From positions 1-64,000 of the forward strand of contig JADZDP010000116.1 in NCBI GenBank assembly GCA_020850995.1: a DNA stretch of 64,000 nucleotides. The letters run 5' to 3'. The position numbers and the translations under genes are program-made. Positions 25,663 through 34,983 of the stretch are shown piece after piece; positions within the stretch are counted from its first letter, which is position 1, and each line of letters starts with the position of its first letter. This stretch comes from Deltaproteobacteria bacterium. GTDB lineage: Bacteria > Myxococcota > UBA727 > VGSZ01. A model generated the notes under the pieces. It saw only the letters and a list, made by a program, of their open reading frames with translations, did no database searches and was not told the origin of the DNA.

Positions 25663-26907
25663 TCAGCCGGCCGCGCGCCGCCCCCGCGGGCCGCGCGCGG
25701 CCTCAGGAGGGCCCGCGGTGGCTCGCAGGGTCTTCTCGTAGACGGCCAAGAGCTCGTCGGTGCGCTGCTCGATGGACGCGCCGCGCGCGATCTCCTCCGC
25801 CTCTTTGCACTTGCGACGGTAGAGCACCTCGTCCTTGAGCAAGCGCTGCGCGGCGTTGGCGAAAGCCACCGGATCGTCGGCGGCGAACAAGCAGCCGCGC
25901 TCGCCCCGCATGGTCGACGCGGGCCCCATGGCCTCGACGCTGACCAGCGGCACGCCGGCGGCAAGCGCCTCGGTGACCACCAGGCCTTGCGTCTCGGTCG
26001 TCGACGGGAACAGCACCAGGTCGGCGGCGGCGTAGGCGTCGACTTGATCCTCGCCGCGCACGAAGCCGGTCCAGACCACGTCGACGTTCTTGTCTTGGGC
26101 GCGCTGGCGGAGCTTGCTCAGGTAGTCCTCGGGCCCGCCGCCGGCAATGACGAAGCGCACCCGCTCTTGTCCGCGTCGCGCGAGCTCGGCGAAGGTGTCG
26201 ATGACCAGCTCGACGTTCTTCTCGGTGCCGATGCGCCCGAGGTAGAGCACGACGTCGTCGTGGGGTGCGATCCCCCAGCGCTGGCGGAAGCGCTCGTTGT
26301 TGCCGCTGCGGAAGCGCGCGACGTCGATGCCGGTGGGCACGACGCTGATCTCGCAATGGTCGGGCTTGATGCCCCAGTCGCTGATGAGCACGTCGCGCAT
26401 CTTGTCGCTCGGCGCGATGAGGGCGTCGAAGCGCTTCTGCGCCGTGCGCGGCGCGAGGAAGCGCAACAGCGGCTGCGAGATGAGCTCGGGGATGGGCAGG
26501 TAGAACAGGTACTCGGTCCACAGCGTGTGAAAGGTGTGCACGCGCCGCGTGCCGAGCGGGCCGAGGCGCGTACGCCAGTACGACGCAGACCACAGCCCGA
26601 GCGTGAACTCGGTGTGGCTGTGGATGATGTCGGGGCGCCAGTGCGCGAAGCGCTCGGCCACCACGCCATGGCCCATGCTCCTCCAGAACTTGCCAAGCGC
26701 CGTGTCGGGGTAGATCCAGTCCGACGCCACGGCCGGGATGAGCAGCGTGTCCGGATGCATCGGGCCGTACTCGTGATGTGGATGGCGCGGCGCCACCACC
26801 ACCACCTCGTGCCCGCGCCTGCGCAGCTCGTTGGTGAACAGCTCGATCGAGATGGTCATCCCATCGATCTTCGGTGGGAAGGTGTCGACGAACATCGCGA
26901 TGCGCAA
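25663..26907 (-). CDS. GT4-family glycosyltransferase
   Basis: 414 aa. The start is set at TTG 26907 because a CGGAGG Shine-Dalgarno lies 5 nt upstream and the product then begins MRIAMFVDTFPPKIDG, the usual beginning of GT4 enzymes; a longer GTG-initiated form (26967) would add a non-conserved leader. GT-B fold: acceptor half with HSHTEFTLGLW; donor half with GRIGTEKN, GGGPEDYL and FPSTTETQGLVVTEALAAGVP (the E-x7-E region). Resembles diacylglycerol and phosphatidylinositol glycosyltransferases. A cytoplasmic-face, membrane-associated role in glycolipid synthesis is likely. Confidence 0.85.
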   Translation of the reverse strand: MRIAMFVDTFPPKIDGMTISIELFTNELRRRGHEVVVVAPRHPHHEYGPMHPDTLLIPAVASDWIYPDTALGKFWRSMGHGVVAERFAHWRPDIIHSHTEFTLGLWSASYWRTRLGPLGTRRVHTFHTLWTEYLFYLPIPELISQPLLRFLAPRTAQKRFDALIAPSDKMRDVLISDWGIKPDHCEISVVPTGIDVARFRSGNNERFRQRWGIAPHDDVVLYLGRIGTEKNVELVIDTFAELARRGQERVRFVIAGGGPEDYLSKLRQRAQDKNVDVVWTGFVRGEDQVDAYAAADLVLFPSTTETQGLVVTEALAAGVPLVSVEAMGPASTMRGERGCLFAADDPVAFANAAQRLLKDEVLYRRKCKEAEEIARGASIEQRTDELLAVYEKTLRATAGPPEAARGPRGRRAAG

Positions 26908-27023
26908 CGAGACCTCCGCGGCACGTGCTGGTCTTGCATGCGGAGCCAGCGCTGTCGACGAGGTCACGCTGGCGGGGGCGCGGCGCCTTGCGCGCGGCCG
27001 AGACCAGCGGCACAGTGGCCTCC

Positions 27024-28598
27024 ATGCGCCCCTTGGCCGCGCTCTGGCCTCTCGCCGTGCTCGCCGCCGCGTGCCCGCCGCCCTCCAACTCTACGTGCCC
27101 GGAGCCCCTGATGACCGCCGCCGACAAGACCACGTCGACCGAGCGCTACGCCGAGCTGTACCGGCCGCGCTACCACTTCTCTCCCGAGCGCGGCTGGTTG
27201 AGCGATCCGAACGGCCTCATCTACCTCGACGGTGAGTGGCACGTGTTCTTCCAGCACAACCCCGACGACACCATGTGGGGCAACCTGTCGTGGGGACACG
27301 CGGTCAGCACCGACCTGGTGAACTGGCAGCACCTGCCGGTGGCGCTGCGCCCCCACGAGCAGCTCGGCTTCGTGTTCTCCGGCTCGGCCGTCGCCGATCG
27401 CGCCAACTCGAGCGGCTTGTGCTCGGGCCCCTCGTGCCTGGTGGCCGTGTTCACCCATGCCTTCGGCGACGACGGGCGACAGAAGCAGAGCATCGCGGTC
27501 AGCGGCGACGGCGGGCGCAGCTTCGTCGAGCACGCGGGCAACCCGGTGCTGCCGAACCCGGACCTGGCGGACTTCCGCGACCCCAAGGTGCTGTGGCACG
27601 CGCCTACTTCGCGCTGGGTGATGGCGCTGGCCGCCGGCGACCGGGCGCACATCTACACGTCGACGGACCTGAAGAGCTGGACCAAGGTGAGCGAGCTTGG
27701 TCCCTTCGCTGGCCTCGAGGGCGCGTGGGAGTGCCCCGACCTGTTCCCGCTCCAGCTCAACGGCGTCGAGAAGTGGGTGTTCAAGCTCGATCGCAACGTA
27801 GGGCTCGGCGAGGCCGACAACCACGGCTTCGCCATGGTGGGCAGCTTCGACGGCGTGCAGTTCGTCCCCGAGACCACGCCGCCCGGTCGCCGCCTCGACT
27901 ACGGCCCCGACTTCTACGCCGCGCAGTTGTTCAACGACGCGCCCAACGGGCGGCGCGTGTGGCTCGGCTGGCGCGACAGTTGGCAGTACGCGCTCGGCAC
28001 GCCCACCGACCCCTGGCGCGGCTCCATGAGCGTGCCGCGTGAGCTCGCGCTCGTCGACGACGGCGCGGGCCCCCAGCTCATCCAGACCCCCGTGGCCGAG
28101 TTGCGCGCCCTGCGCGGCGCCTGCCCCATCGCGTCGCTGGCGTCGGTGGACGTGCCTCCCAGCGGCAGCGACGTGCTGGCGGGTGTCGACGGCGACGCGC
28201 TCGAGATCTCGCTCGTGCTCGAGCCCATGGACGCGAGCAGCGCGGGCCTGGCCGTGCGTCGCGGCGAGGGCGAAGAGACGCGCATCGGCTTCGATCGGGA
28301 GCGCGGCGTGGTGTTCGTCGATCGCAGCCGCTCGGGCGACGTGTTGTTCGCCTCTGGCTTCGGCGCGCGCTTCGAGGCCCCGGTGAGCGTGCGCGAGGGC
28401 GGTGTGCCGCTCACCATCTTCGTCGACCGCGCGTCGGTGGAGGTGTTCGCCGACGGTGGCCGCGTGGTGTTGAGCGTCAACGTCTATCCGCTGCCGAGCT
28501 CGGTGGGGCTCGCGCCCTTCGCCGAGGGTGGGCCTGCGCGCTTGCGCGACCTCGAGGTGCACCGCCTGGCCAACGCGGCCTTCACGCCTGCGCCTTGA
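27024..28598 (+). CDS. GH32 lipoprotein (levanase/invertase type)
   Basis: 524 aa. Lipoprotein signal MRPLAALWPLAVLAAAC, so the enzyme should be surface-anchored or periplasmic. Five-bladed propeller with the three GH32 catalytic motifs: WLSDPNG (nucleophile Asp61), FRDPK (Asp186) and WECPDLF (acid/base Glu236). The C-terminal beta-sandwich contains IFVDRASVEVFADGG. It hydrolyses beta-fructosides such as sucrose, levan or inulin. It is divergent from the GT4 gene and convergent with the transporter gene, which overlaps its 3' end by 17 bp. With that transporter and the PfkB kinase at 35.1 kb it would make a fructoside uptake route. Confidence 0.9.
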   Translation: MRPLAALWPLAVLAAACPPPSNSTCPEPLMTAADKTTSTERYAELYRPRYHFSPERGWLSDPNGLIYLDGEWHVFFQHNPDDTMWGNLSWGHAVSTDLVNWQHLPVALRPHEQLGFVFSGSAVADRANSSGLCSGPSCLVAVFTHAFGDDGRQKQSIAVSGDGGRSFVEHAGNPVLPNPDLADFRDPKVLWHAPTSRWVMALAAGDRAHIYTSTDLKSWTKVSELGPFAGLEGAWECPDLFPLQLNGVEKWVFKLDRNVGLGEADNHGFAMVGSFDGVQFVPETTPPGRRLDYGPDFYAAQLFNDAPNGRRVWLGWRDSWQYALGTPTDPWRGSMSVPRELALVDDGAGPQLIQTPVAELRALRGACPIASLASVDVPPSGSDVLAGVDGDALEISLVLEPMDASSAGLAVRRGEGEETRIGFDRERGVVFVDRSRSGDVLFASGFGARFEAPVSVREGGVPLTIFVDRASVEVFADGGRVVLSVNVYPLPSSVGLAPFAEGGPARLRDLEVHRLANAAFTPAP

Positions 28599-29943
28599 CC
28601 TCGCCGGCGTGATCGCCAGGCTCGCGGAAGCGCCAGTATGCGAACACGCTGACGAGCGAGGTCACCACGGTGGCAGGCCCGATCAGCTGCACGCCGAGCG
28701 GATTCTCGACGCTGTTGCCGAGCGGCAAGAGCGCGGCCAAGACCGCAGAGCTTGCGCCCAGGTTGACCTTCATGAAGAAGGCCTGCGCACCAAAGAACAT
28801 TGCCTCACCGTTCTCGCCCGTGCGCCTGGCCTCGGCGTGCGCCAGGTCGGCGAGCATCGCGTTTGGCAGCGCCATCAGCGCCGCGATGGGGATGCCCGCG
28901 AGGCCGAGCACGATGAGGCCCGTCAGCGTGTCGTGCACGAGCGGCAGCGCCACCATCACCAGGCACAGCCCCACGGCACCGCCGATCATCGTGCGTCGTT
29001 TGCCGATGCGGTTCGCCAGCTTGGCGACAATGGGAAAGCACACGCCGGTGATGGCGAAGGTGAGGGTCAAGACGGTGCCGGCGAATTCCACCTCGCGGCC
29101 CATGAGCACGGTGACGAAGTAGGGCACGCCGCTGGCGATGGCGTTGAAGCCGAACCAAAACGAGATGGTGGCGAGCAGATACCAGCCCATGCCAGGCGCG
29201 CGCAGCGTGGCGCGTACGCTTGCCAGGATCGGCTGGCTCGCTGGCGTCGGTGCTGCCACCAGCTCTCTCTCGGGTACGCCGACGATGGGGCCGAGCATGA
29301 AGAGGAAGGCGATGAGCGCGAAGGTGACGCCCATGATCTGGTAGCGGGGCACCGCCGCCACGTCGTGCAGCGCGCCGAGCAGCAGGGGCGAGCCCACCAT
29401 CACGATGGCGGCCCCAACGAGCGTCAGCGCGGCCTGCAGCGTGCTCAGGTTGACGCGATCGCGCTCGGTGCGCGCCAGATCCGGCAGCAGCGCTTGATAG
29501 GGACACGCGTAGATGGTGAAGGCGACGAAGTAGGCAATGAGCACCACGGCGGCGAACACCGCGTTGCCCCACGAGGGCGCGAGCGTGGGCGCGAAGAAGA
29601 GCGCGCCGGTGGCGATGGTCAGCGGCACGATGCCCGCCACCATGAACACGCGGCGCCGGCCCCAGCGATGGGTGCTCCGGTCGCTCATGGCCGCCACCAG
29701 GGGGTCGGTGACACCGTCGACGAACCGAGCCAACAAGTTGATCACACCCCACACGGTCAAAACACCGAACAGGCTCCACGCGGGCAGGCGTTGCGGCAGG
29801 TCCTCGCCCATGGGCGGCGCGAACACGAACAAGCCCCAGGTCATCAAGAGCCGATCGCCGATGGCCCAGCCGGTGGCGCCGAGCGCCCAGCCGATTCTGC
29901 GAGGCAAGGTGAAGGGCTTCACGTAGAGCTCGGTGGGCACCAT
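28582..29943 (-). CDS. GPH-family sugar:cation symporter (MFS)
   Basis: 453 aa from ATG 29943. Twelve predicted membrane segments. Family marks: LLARFVDGVTDPLVAAMSDRSTHRWGRRR (the D.(L/I)...SD.....GRRR loop of MelB/GPH symporters) and the repeat in the second half, LANRIGKRR. Import of a sugar or glycoside with a cation is expected. It is convergent with and overlaps the GH32 gene, which suggests sucrose or fructo-oligosaccharides as substrate. The start is uncertain: a TTG at 29973 extends the protein by 10 residues, but its GGAGG is only 1 nt away. Confidence 0.85.
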   Translation of the reverse strand: MVPTELYVKPFTLPRRIGWALGATGWAIGDRLLMTWGLFVFAPPMGEDLPQRLPAWSLFGVLTVWGVINLLARFVDGVTDPLVAAMSDRSTHRWGRRRVFMVAGIVPLTIATGALFFAPTLAPSWGNAVFAAVVLIAYFVAFTIYACPYQALLPDLARTERDRVNLSTLQAALTLVGAAIVMVGSPLLLGALHDVAAVPRYQIMGVTFALIAFLFMLGPIVGVPERELVAAPTPASQPILASVRATLRAPGMGWYLLATISFWFGFNAIASGVPYFVTVLMGREVEFAGTVLTLTFAITGVCFPIVAKLANRIGKRRTMIGGAVGLCLVMVALPLVHDTLTGLIVLGLAGIPIAALMALPNAMLADLAHAEARRTGENGEAMFFGAQAFFMKVNLGASSAVLAALLPLGNSVENPLGVQLIGPATVVTSLVSVFAYWRFREPGDHAGEVKAQA

Positions 29944-30054
29944 ATCCCAGGGTCTTTGCACGTGGTGGGCCAAGCCTCCGTAGACGGGTCACGCCGCGCG
30001 GACTAGCCGACACCCAGGTGCGGTGCGACCGCACCCGAGCGCGGAGGCCAAGCG

Positions 30055-31191
30055 GTGAAGGCGGCGATTCTCCTGTTGAACGTCGGCGGCGGCCATCAAG
30101 AGGCAGCCAACAACCTGAAGGCAGCGCTCACCAAGCACCACCCCGACATCGAGCTGCGCGTCATCGACGCGCTCATCTACACGCCCCGCTGGTTCCAGGT
30201 GCTGTTCGCGTGGTGGTGGCTCAAGATGCAGTACACGGCGCCGCGCATCTGGGGCTGGATGTACGAGTCGCCGCTCTTCGCCACGCGCTTCTGGAGCTGG
30301 TGGATGTACCAGCTGCCGTGGTGGGGCATGCGGCGCGAGCTGCGCGAGTTCAAGCCCGACCTCGTGTTCATCACCCACTTCGTGTGCAACCCGGTAGCGG
30401 CGCGCGTGCGGCGAGAGTCGAAGCTCGACATGCGCATCAACTACATCTGCACCGAGTTCATCTGGCTCGACCTCTACTTTCGCTGGCCGGAGACCGATCA
30501 CAGCTTCGTGTCGACGGAGAAGCAGCGCGAGCAGGCCATCGCCTCGGGCCTGGCGCCGGAGCAGCTCGCCATCACGGGCATTCCCATCAAGCCCGCGTTC
30601 GCCGAGGAGCTCTCCCGCGCCGACGCGCGCGCCAAGCTGGGCATCCCGCACGACGCCACCGTGCTGTTCTTCTTCGCCGGCACCTTCGGCGGCACCAACA
30701 TCGATCGCATCGTCGGCTCCATGAAGGACAAGCGCGTGTACCCGGTGGTGGTGTGCGGCAAGAGCGCCGAGGCCAAGGAGCGCATCGAGAAGCTCATCGC
30801 CAAGGCCGGCATCGACGGGAAGGTCTACGGCTTCGTCGACTTCATGGACGTCATCATGCGCGCCGCCGACCTGATGGTGGGCAAGGGCGGTGCGCTCATG
30901 TGTGCCGAGTGCTTGGCCACCGGCTGTCCCGTGCTCCTGTACGGCTCGCCGCCGGGCCACGAGCTCGGCAACGCCAAGTGGCTCGAGACCATCGGCGCCG
31001 GTGTCGTCACCGACACCATCGACGACGTGCTGCGCGCCATCGATGACCTGCTGGCGCACCCCGAGAAGCTGCGCCGCATGCACGAGGTGTCGAAGGCCGC
31101 CGGCCAGGCGCGCGCCGCCGAGCGCGTGGTCGAGCTTGCGATCAAGGACCGCTTGGCCACGCGCGCGGCCGCGCCGCAGCTCGACGCTTGA
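30055..31191 (+). CDS. GT28/MurG-like glycosyltransferase (MGDG-synthase-like)
   Basis: 378 aa, GTG start. N-terminus ILLLNVGGGHQEAANNLKAAL is the glycine-rich motif of monogalactosyl- and processive diglucosyl-diacylglycerol synthases. The C-terminal donor domain contains FFFAGTFGG, VYGFVDFMDVIMRAADLMVGKGGALMCAECLATG and a final Rossmann helix. The region 40-90 is rich in Trp and Tyr and probably dips into the membrane. Probably transfers a sugar to diacylglycerol. Together with the GT4 enzyme upstream it suggests a glycolipid function. Its stop overlaps a possible TTG start of the GH1 gene. Confidence 0.82.
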   Translation: MKAAILLLNVGGGHQEAANNLKAALTKHHPDIELRVIDALIYTPRWFQVLFAWWWLKMQYTAPRIWGWMYESPLFATRFWSWWMYQLPWWGMRRELREFKPDLVFITHFVCNPVAARVRRESKLDMRINYICTEFIWLDLYFRWPETDHSFVSTEKQREQAIASGLAPEQLAITGIPIKPAFAEELSRADARAKLGIPHDATVLFFFAGTFGGTNIDRIVGSMKDKRVYPVVVCGKSAEAKERIEKLIAKAGIDGKVYGFVDFMDVIMRAADLMVGKGGALMCAECLATGCPVLLYGSPPGHELGNAKWLETIGAGVVTDTIDDVLRAIDDLLAHPEKLRRMHEVSKAAGQARAAERVVELAIKDRLATRAAAPQLDA

Positions 31192-31196
31192 CGGCG

Positions 31197-32669
31197 ATGG
31201 CCTGGCTCGTCGCGGCGCTCGTGCTCGTCGCCTCCCTGGGCTTCAACCTGTGGTGGAGCCTGCGGCGCACCGTGCCCGCCTCGCGGGTCGAGGAGCGCCC
31301 CGGCGCCACCTTCCCCACGGGCTTCCTGTGGGGCGCCGGCGAAGACGCGTACCAGCACGAGGGCAACAGCTTCAACAACGACTGGAGCCGCTGGGAGCGC
31401 AGCTCGCCGCCGCCCATCGATCGCGGCGCCGTGCAAGAGCGCGGCAGCGACTTCTGGGAGCGCTGGCAAGGCGACCTGGCGCTGGCGGCGCAAGACCACC
31501 ACAACGCGCATCGCATCGGTCTCGAGTGGTCGCGCATCGAGCCCTCGCCCGGCGTGTACGACCACGCCGCGCTGGCGCGCTACCGCGACATGCTGCGCAC
31601 CATGAAGGAGCAGCACCGCTTCAGCACCTTCGTCAACCTCTGGCACTTCACCTTGCCGCTGTGGGCGGCCGACGACGGGGGCTGGGAGAACCCGCGCTTG
31701 ATGGAGCGTTGGCGCGCCTACGTGCAGCTGTGCGGGCGCGAGCTCGGGCCCTGGGTCGACTGGTGGTCGACCATGATCGACTCGCAGATCTACGCGCTCA
31801 CCGGCTACCTGATCGCCGAGATCCCACCCTGCGTGTCCGACGCGCCGCGCGCGCTGCGCGTGTACCGCACCATGATCGACGCGCACGCGGTGGCGTACCG
31901 TGCGCTCAAAGAGGCCACACGCGCGCCCGACGGCGGCGACGCCAAGGTGGGGCAGATCTACTTCTTCTTCGACGTCTTTCGCCGCGGCTTCCTCGTCGAC
32001 GTGCCGATCCGCGGTGTGTTCGAGCGCGTGTTCAACTGGGCGCTGCTCGACGCGCTCAGCACCGGCAACATCGATGTGTTTCTGCCGCCCACGCACCGAC
32101 TGCGCGCGCACGACCCGGCGTGCGCACACACGCTCGACTGGATCGGCGTGAACTACTTCACGCGCGCGGTGACCTCGTTCTCGCCGCTGGCGCCGGGCTT
32201 GATCAGCGCCGCGCGCCAAACGCCGTGGACCACCAGCGACCTCGACTGGGAGATCTTCCCCGAAGGCCTGCACCGCACGCTCACCAGGGTGCAGGCGCGC
32301 TATCCGGGCGTCCCACTCTTCGTCACCGAGTGCGGCATCGCCGACGCCGACGACTCGCGCCGCCCGCGCTTCATCGTCGACCACGTGGCGTGGACCCACC
32401 GCGCCATCGAGGAGGGCGTCGACGTGCGCGGCTTCTTCTACTGGTCCATGACCGACAACTGGGAGTGGAAGCGTGGGCCCTGGCCGCGCTTTGGGCTCTA
32501 CGAGGTCGACTACGCCACCGGCGAGCGTCGCGCGCGCGCGAGCGCCGCGCTCTTCGCAGCGATCGCGCGCGACAACGCCCTGCCCGCCGTACTGCCGCCC
32601 GCCGTGCTGCGCGTACAACGCGAGAGCCGCATGCCGCCGGATCTCGACCCCGCTCGACGACAAAAGTGA
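31197..32669 (+). CDS. Membrane-anchored GH1-like protein with altered acid/base site
   Basis: 490 aa from ATG 31197. One N-terminal membrane helix (residues ~2-22) is followed by a GH1 barrel: FPTGFLWGAGEDAYQHEG, HNAHRIGLEWSRIEPSPG, VNLWHFTLPLW and the C-terminal FFYWSMTDNWEW...RFGLYEVDY. The nucleophile motif TENG reads TECG with Glu378 kept. The acid/base motif NEP reads IDS (WWSTMIDSQIYALTGY), so Glu is replaced by Asp195. It may be a slow hydrolase, a transglycosidase, or inactive. It follows the GT28-like gene by 5 bp, so a link with glycolipid remodelling is possible, as for plant GH1 galactolipid transferases. The link is inference. Confidence 0.82.
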   Translation: MAWLVAALVLVASLGFNLWWSLRRTVPASRVEERPGATFPTGFLWGAGEDAYQHEGNSFNNDWSRWERSSPPPIDRGAVQERGSDFWERWQGDLALAAQDHHNAHRIGLEWSRIEPSPGVYDHAALARYRDMLRTMKEQHRFSTFVNLWHFTLPLWAADDGGWENPRLMERWRAYVQLCGRELGPWVDWWSTMIDSQIYALTGYLIAEIPPCVSDAPRALRVYRTMIDAHAVAYRALKEATRAPDGGDAKVGQIYFFFDVFRRGFLVDVPIRGVFERVFNWALLDALSTGNIDVFLPPTHRLRAHDPACAHTLDWIGVNYFTRAVTSFSPLAPGLISAARQTPWTTSDLDWEIFPEGLHRTLTRVQARYPGVPLFVTECGIADADDSRRPRFIVDHVAWTHRAIEEGVDVRGFFYWSMTDNWEWKRGPWPRFGLYEVDYATGERRARASAALFAAIARDNALPAVLPPAVLRVQRESRMPPDLDPARRQK

Positions 32670-32873
32670 GGGTTCCCCCTTGCGAAGTCGTGATCCGCGT
32701 GGCCAGCTAACTGGCTGAACGTGCGACTCTTTCTCCCCTCCCATTTCACACGAACTTCACACGGTTCGCAGGTCGAGCGGACGGCGGAGGGCGCGCCCGT
32801 CCGCGACGATCGCGTGGCACGCGAGGTGAAGGTCGACCTGGGTGAGGGCAAGGCCAAACGCCCGGAGGAACCC

Positions 32874-34592
32874 ATGGTCGCGCTGCGCAAGCTCGAGAGC
32901 CCTCTGGTGGAGCCGGCCGCCGCCAAGCCCCACGTGGTCATTCCCGCGGCAGGCTTGGGCACGCGCATGCTGCCAACCTCGGCGCGCATCCCCAAGGCGA
33001 TGATCCCGCTGCGCGAGAAGCCCATCATCAGCTGGATCCTCGACGAGCTCATCGGGCAGGGCTTCACGAGCTTCACGGTCATCTATGGCCATCTCGGCCA
33101 CTTCCTCACCGACTTCGTCAAGCGCTACTACGCGGGCCGGCCGGGCCTCGAGATCAGCTTCGTGGAGCAGACGGAGCTCGACGGCGTGGCCAGCGCCATC
33201 GCGCTCGCCGAGCCCTGGGTGAAGACCAAGGGCATGCTGGTGGTGCTCGGCGACACCGTATTCCAGCAGCGCCTCGAGCTGCCCGACGATCGCTCGTTCG
33301 TGATGTACAGCCCGGTGAACGACAGTTGGCGCTGGTGTCTCATCGAGACCGACCCGGCCGGCAAGGTGGTGGGCTACGTCGACAAGCCCGACGGCGCGGT
33401 AGACACCGACAAGGCGCTGGTGGGCATCTACTACCTGCACGACGCCAAGCACTTCTACGACGGCGTGCGCCACATCAGGAGCGAGAACCGGCGCATCAAG
33501 GGTGAGTTCCAGATCAGCTCGGCCCTCGAGTACTACGAGCGGGCCATCCCGGTGTACGGACAGCTCGTCGAGAAGTGGTTCGACTGCGGCTCCAAAGACA
33601 CCTACCAGGCGTCGAAGAAGTCGATGCTGGTGGCGCCGCGCGAGTTCAACACCCTCGAGATTTCGGGCAACACGGTCACCAAGCGCAGCAAGCACAAGGC
33701 CAAGTTCCTCGACGAGATCAACTGGTTCGTCACGCTGCCGAAGAAGCTGCGCAGCTACATCCCCACGGTGGTCGACTACGACCTCGACCCCGACGACCCG
33801 TTCCTGACGCTCGAGTACGTGCCCACGCCCACGCTCTCCGAGCTGTTCCTCTACGAGAACCTGCGCGTGGAGATGTGGCGCAAGATCCTCAACAACCTTG
33901 TCGACACCTACATGGAGCGCTTCCGCACCGTGAAGGCGTGGGAGTCTGACGATTGGCAGGGCGACTACCGCCGCCACTACCTCGAGAAGACCTTCGAGCG
34001 CATCGACGACGTCAAGAACAACACCGAATTCTGCGAGATGTTCAGCTACGGCAAGGTGGTCATCAACGGCCAGAGCTATACGCCGTACCGCGATCTCTTC
34101 AAGCGCGTGGCCGAGGTGATGTTCCCGCGCATCGCCCGCGAAGATGACCTCTGCCTCATCCACGGCGACCTGTGCTTCTCGAACGTGCTCTACGACGTCG
34201 ACGGCCAGAGCTTCAAGCTGGTCGACCCGCGCGGCAGCTTCGGCAGCATGAAGCTCGGCGGTGACCTCAAGTACGACATGGCGAAGCTCTACCACTCAGC
34301 GGTAGGGCTGTACGACTTCATCACCCACGACCTGTTCCATCTCGATCATCGCGACAGCGAGTTTACGCTCACCATCTACGCGAGCGAGGACCACCAGCGC
34401 ATCGGGCAGATCCTGAAAGAGACGCTGACCCAGCGCCACAAGCTCGACCTCGACGAGATCGAGTTCATCATGAGCATCCTGTTTTACTCGATGCTGCCGC
34501 TGCACCAGGACCACCCGCAGCGCATGAAGGCCTTCTTCTGTATCGCCACCGAGGCGCTCAACCGAGTTGCTTCTCGCGTGCTCGACAAGTAA
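32874..34592 (+). CDS. Fusion: sugar-1-phosphate nucleotidyltransferase and APH/choline-kinase-like kinase
   Basis: 572 aa from ATG 32874, which has CGGAGG 6 nt before it (the frame is open further upstream). Residues ~20-260: nucleotidyltransferase with PAAGLGTRMLPTSARIPKAM, VVLGDTVF and VGIYYL. Residues ~280-570: a kinase of the aminoglycoside/choline kinase fold with catalytic IHGDLCFSNVLYD and metal motif LVDPRGSFG. One polypeptide could phosphorylate a small alcohol or sugar and then activate it as a nucleotide derivative for surface polymers. A LicC-LicA-type phosphocholine role is an alternative. The EcbF/BcbF-type phosphatase gene follows after 10 bp. The 204-bp gap before it holds only a short direct repeat (TTCACACG). 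Confidence 0.85.
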   Translation: MVALRKLESPLVEPAAAKPHVVIPAAGLGTRMLPTSARIPKAMIPLREKPIISWILDELIGQGFTSFTVIYGHLGHFLTDFVKRYYAGRPGLEISFVEQTELDGVASAIALAEPWVKTKGMLVVLGDTVFQQRLELPDDRSFVMYSPVNDSWRWCLIETDPAGKVVGYVDKPDGAVDTDKALVGIYYLHDAKHFYDGVRHIRSENRRIKGEFQISSALEYYERAIPVYGQLVEKWFDCGSKDTYQASKKSMLVAPREFNTLEISGNTVTKRSKHKAKFLDEINWFVTLPKKLRSYIPTVVDYDLDPDDPFLTLEYVPTPTLSELFLYENLRVEMWRKILNNLVDTYMERFRTVKAWESDDWQGDYRRHYLEKTFERIDDVKNNTEFCEMFSYGKVVINGQSYTPYRDLFKRVAEVMFPRIAREDDLCLIHGDLCFSNVLYDVDGQSFKLVDPRGSFGSMKLGGDLKYDMAKLYHSAVGLYDFITHDLFHLDHRDSEFTLTIYASEDHQRIGQILKETLTQRHKLDLDEIEFIMSILFYSMLPLHQDHPQRMKAFFCIATEALNRVASRVLDK

Positions 34593-34602
34593 CGCGGTCT
34601 GC

Positions 34603-34983
34603 ATGGTCGAGAAAAAGCGCATCTGCTTCGATCTCGACGGGACCATCTGCACCCTGCAGAACAAGACGGGTGACTACGAGAACGCGGTCCCGCTGCCGGG
34701 CGCCGTCGAGACCATCAACCGCCTCTACGACGAGGGGCACTACATCATCATCTACACGGCGCGCCGCATGCGCACCTGCGAGGGCGACGTGCAGAGGGTG
34801 GTGGCCATGGTGGGCGAGGTCACGCGCACCTGGCTCGAACGCCACGGCGTCAAGCACCACGAGCTGATCTTCGGCAAGCCCTACGCGCACCTGTACGTCG
34901 ACGACCTGGCACATCGCTTCGACGGCGACTGGAGCGGCGTGGGCGCGCTCGTCGACAAGATGGTGAAGGTCGAGCAGCTCTGA
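34603..34983 (+). CDS. HAD-family phosphatase, EcbF/BcbF capsule type
   Basis: 126 aa. Compact HAD enzyme: nucleophile motif FDLDGTICTL at the N-terminus, IIYTARRMRT (motif II), KHHELIFGKPYAHLYVDDLAHRF (motifs III-IV). This short form with KPYA.LYVDD is the type found in capsule loci (EcbF/BcbF). It follows the nucleotidyltransferase-kinase fusion by 10 bp, so both likely act on the same surface-polymer precursor. Its stop codon lies at the very edge of a palindromic element that begins at 34983. Confidence 0.85.
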   Translation: MVEKKRICFDLDGTICTLQNKTGDYENAVPLPGAVETINRLYDEGHYIIIYTARRMRTCEGDVQRVVAMVGEVTRTWLERHGVKHHELIFGKPYAHLYVDDLAHRFDGDWSGVGALVDKMVKVEQL

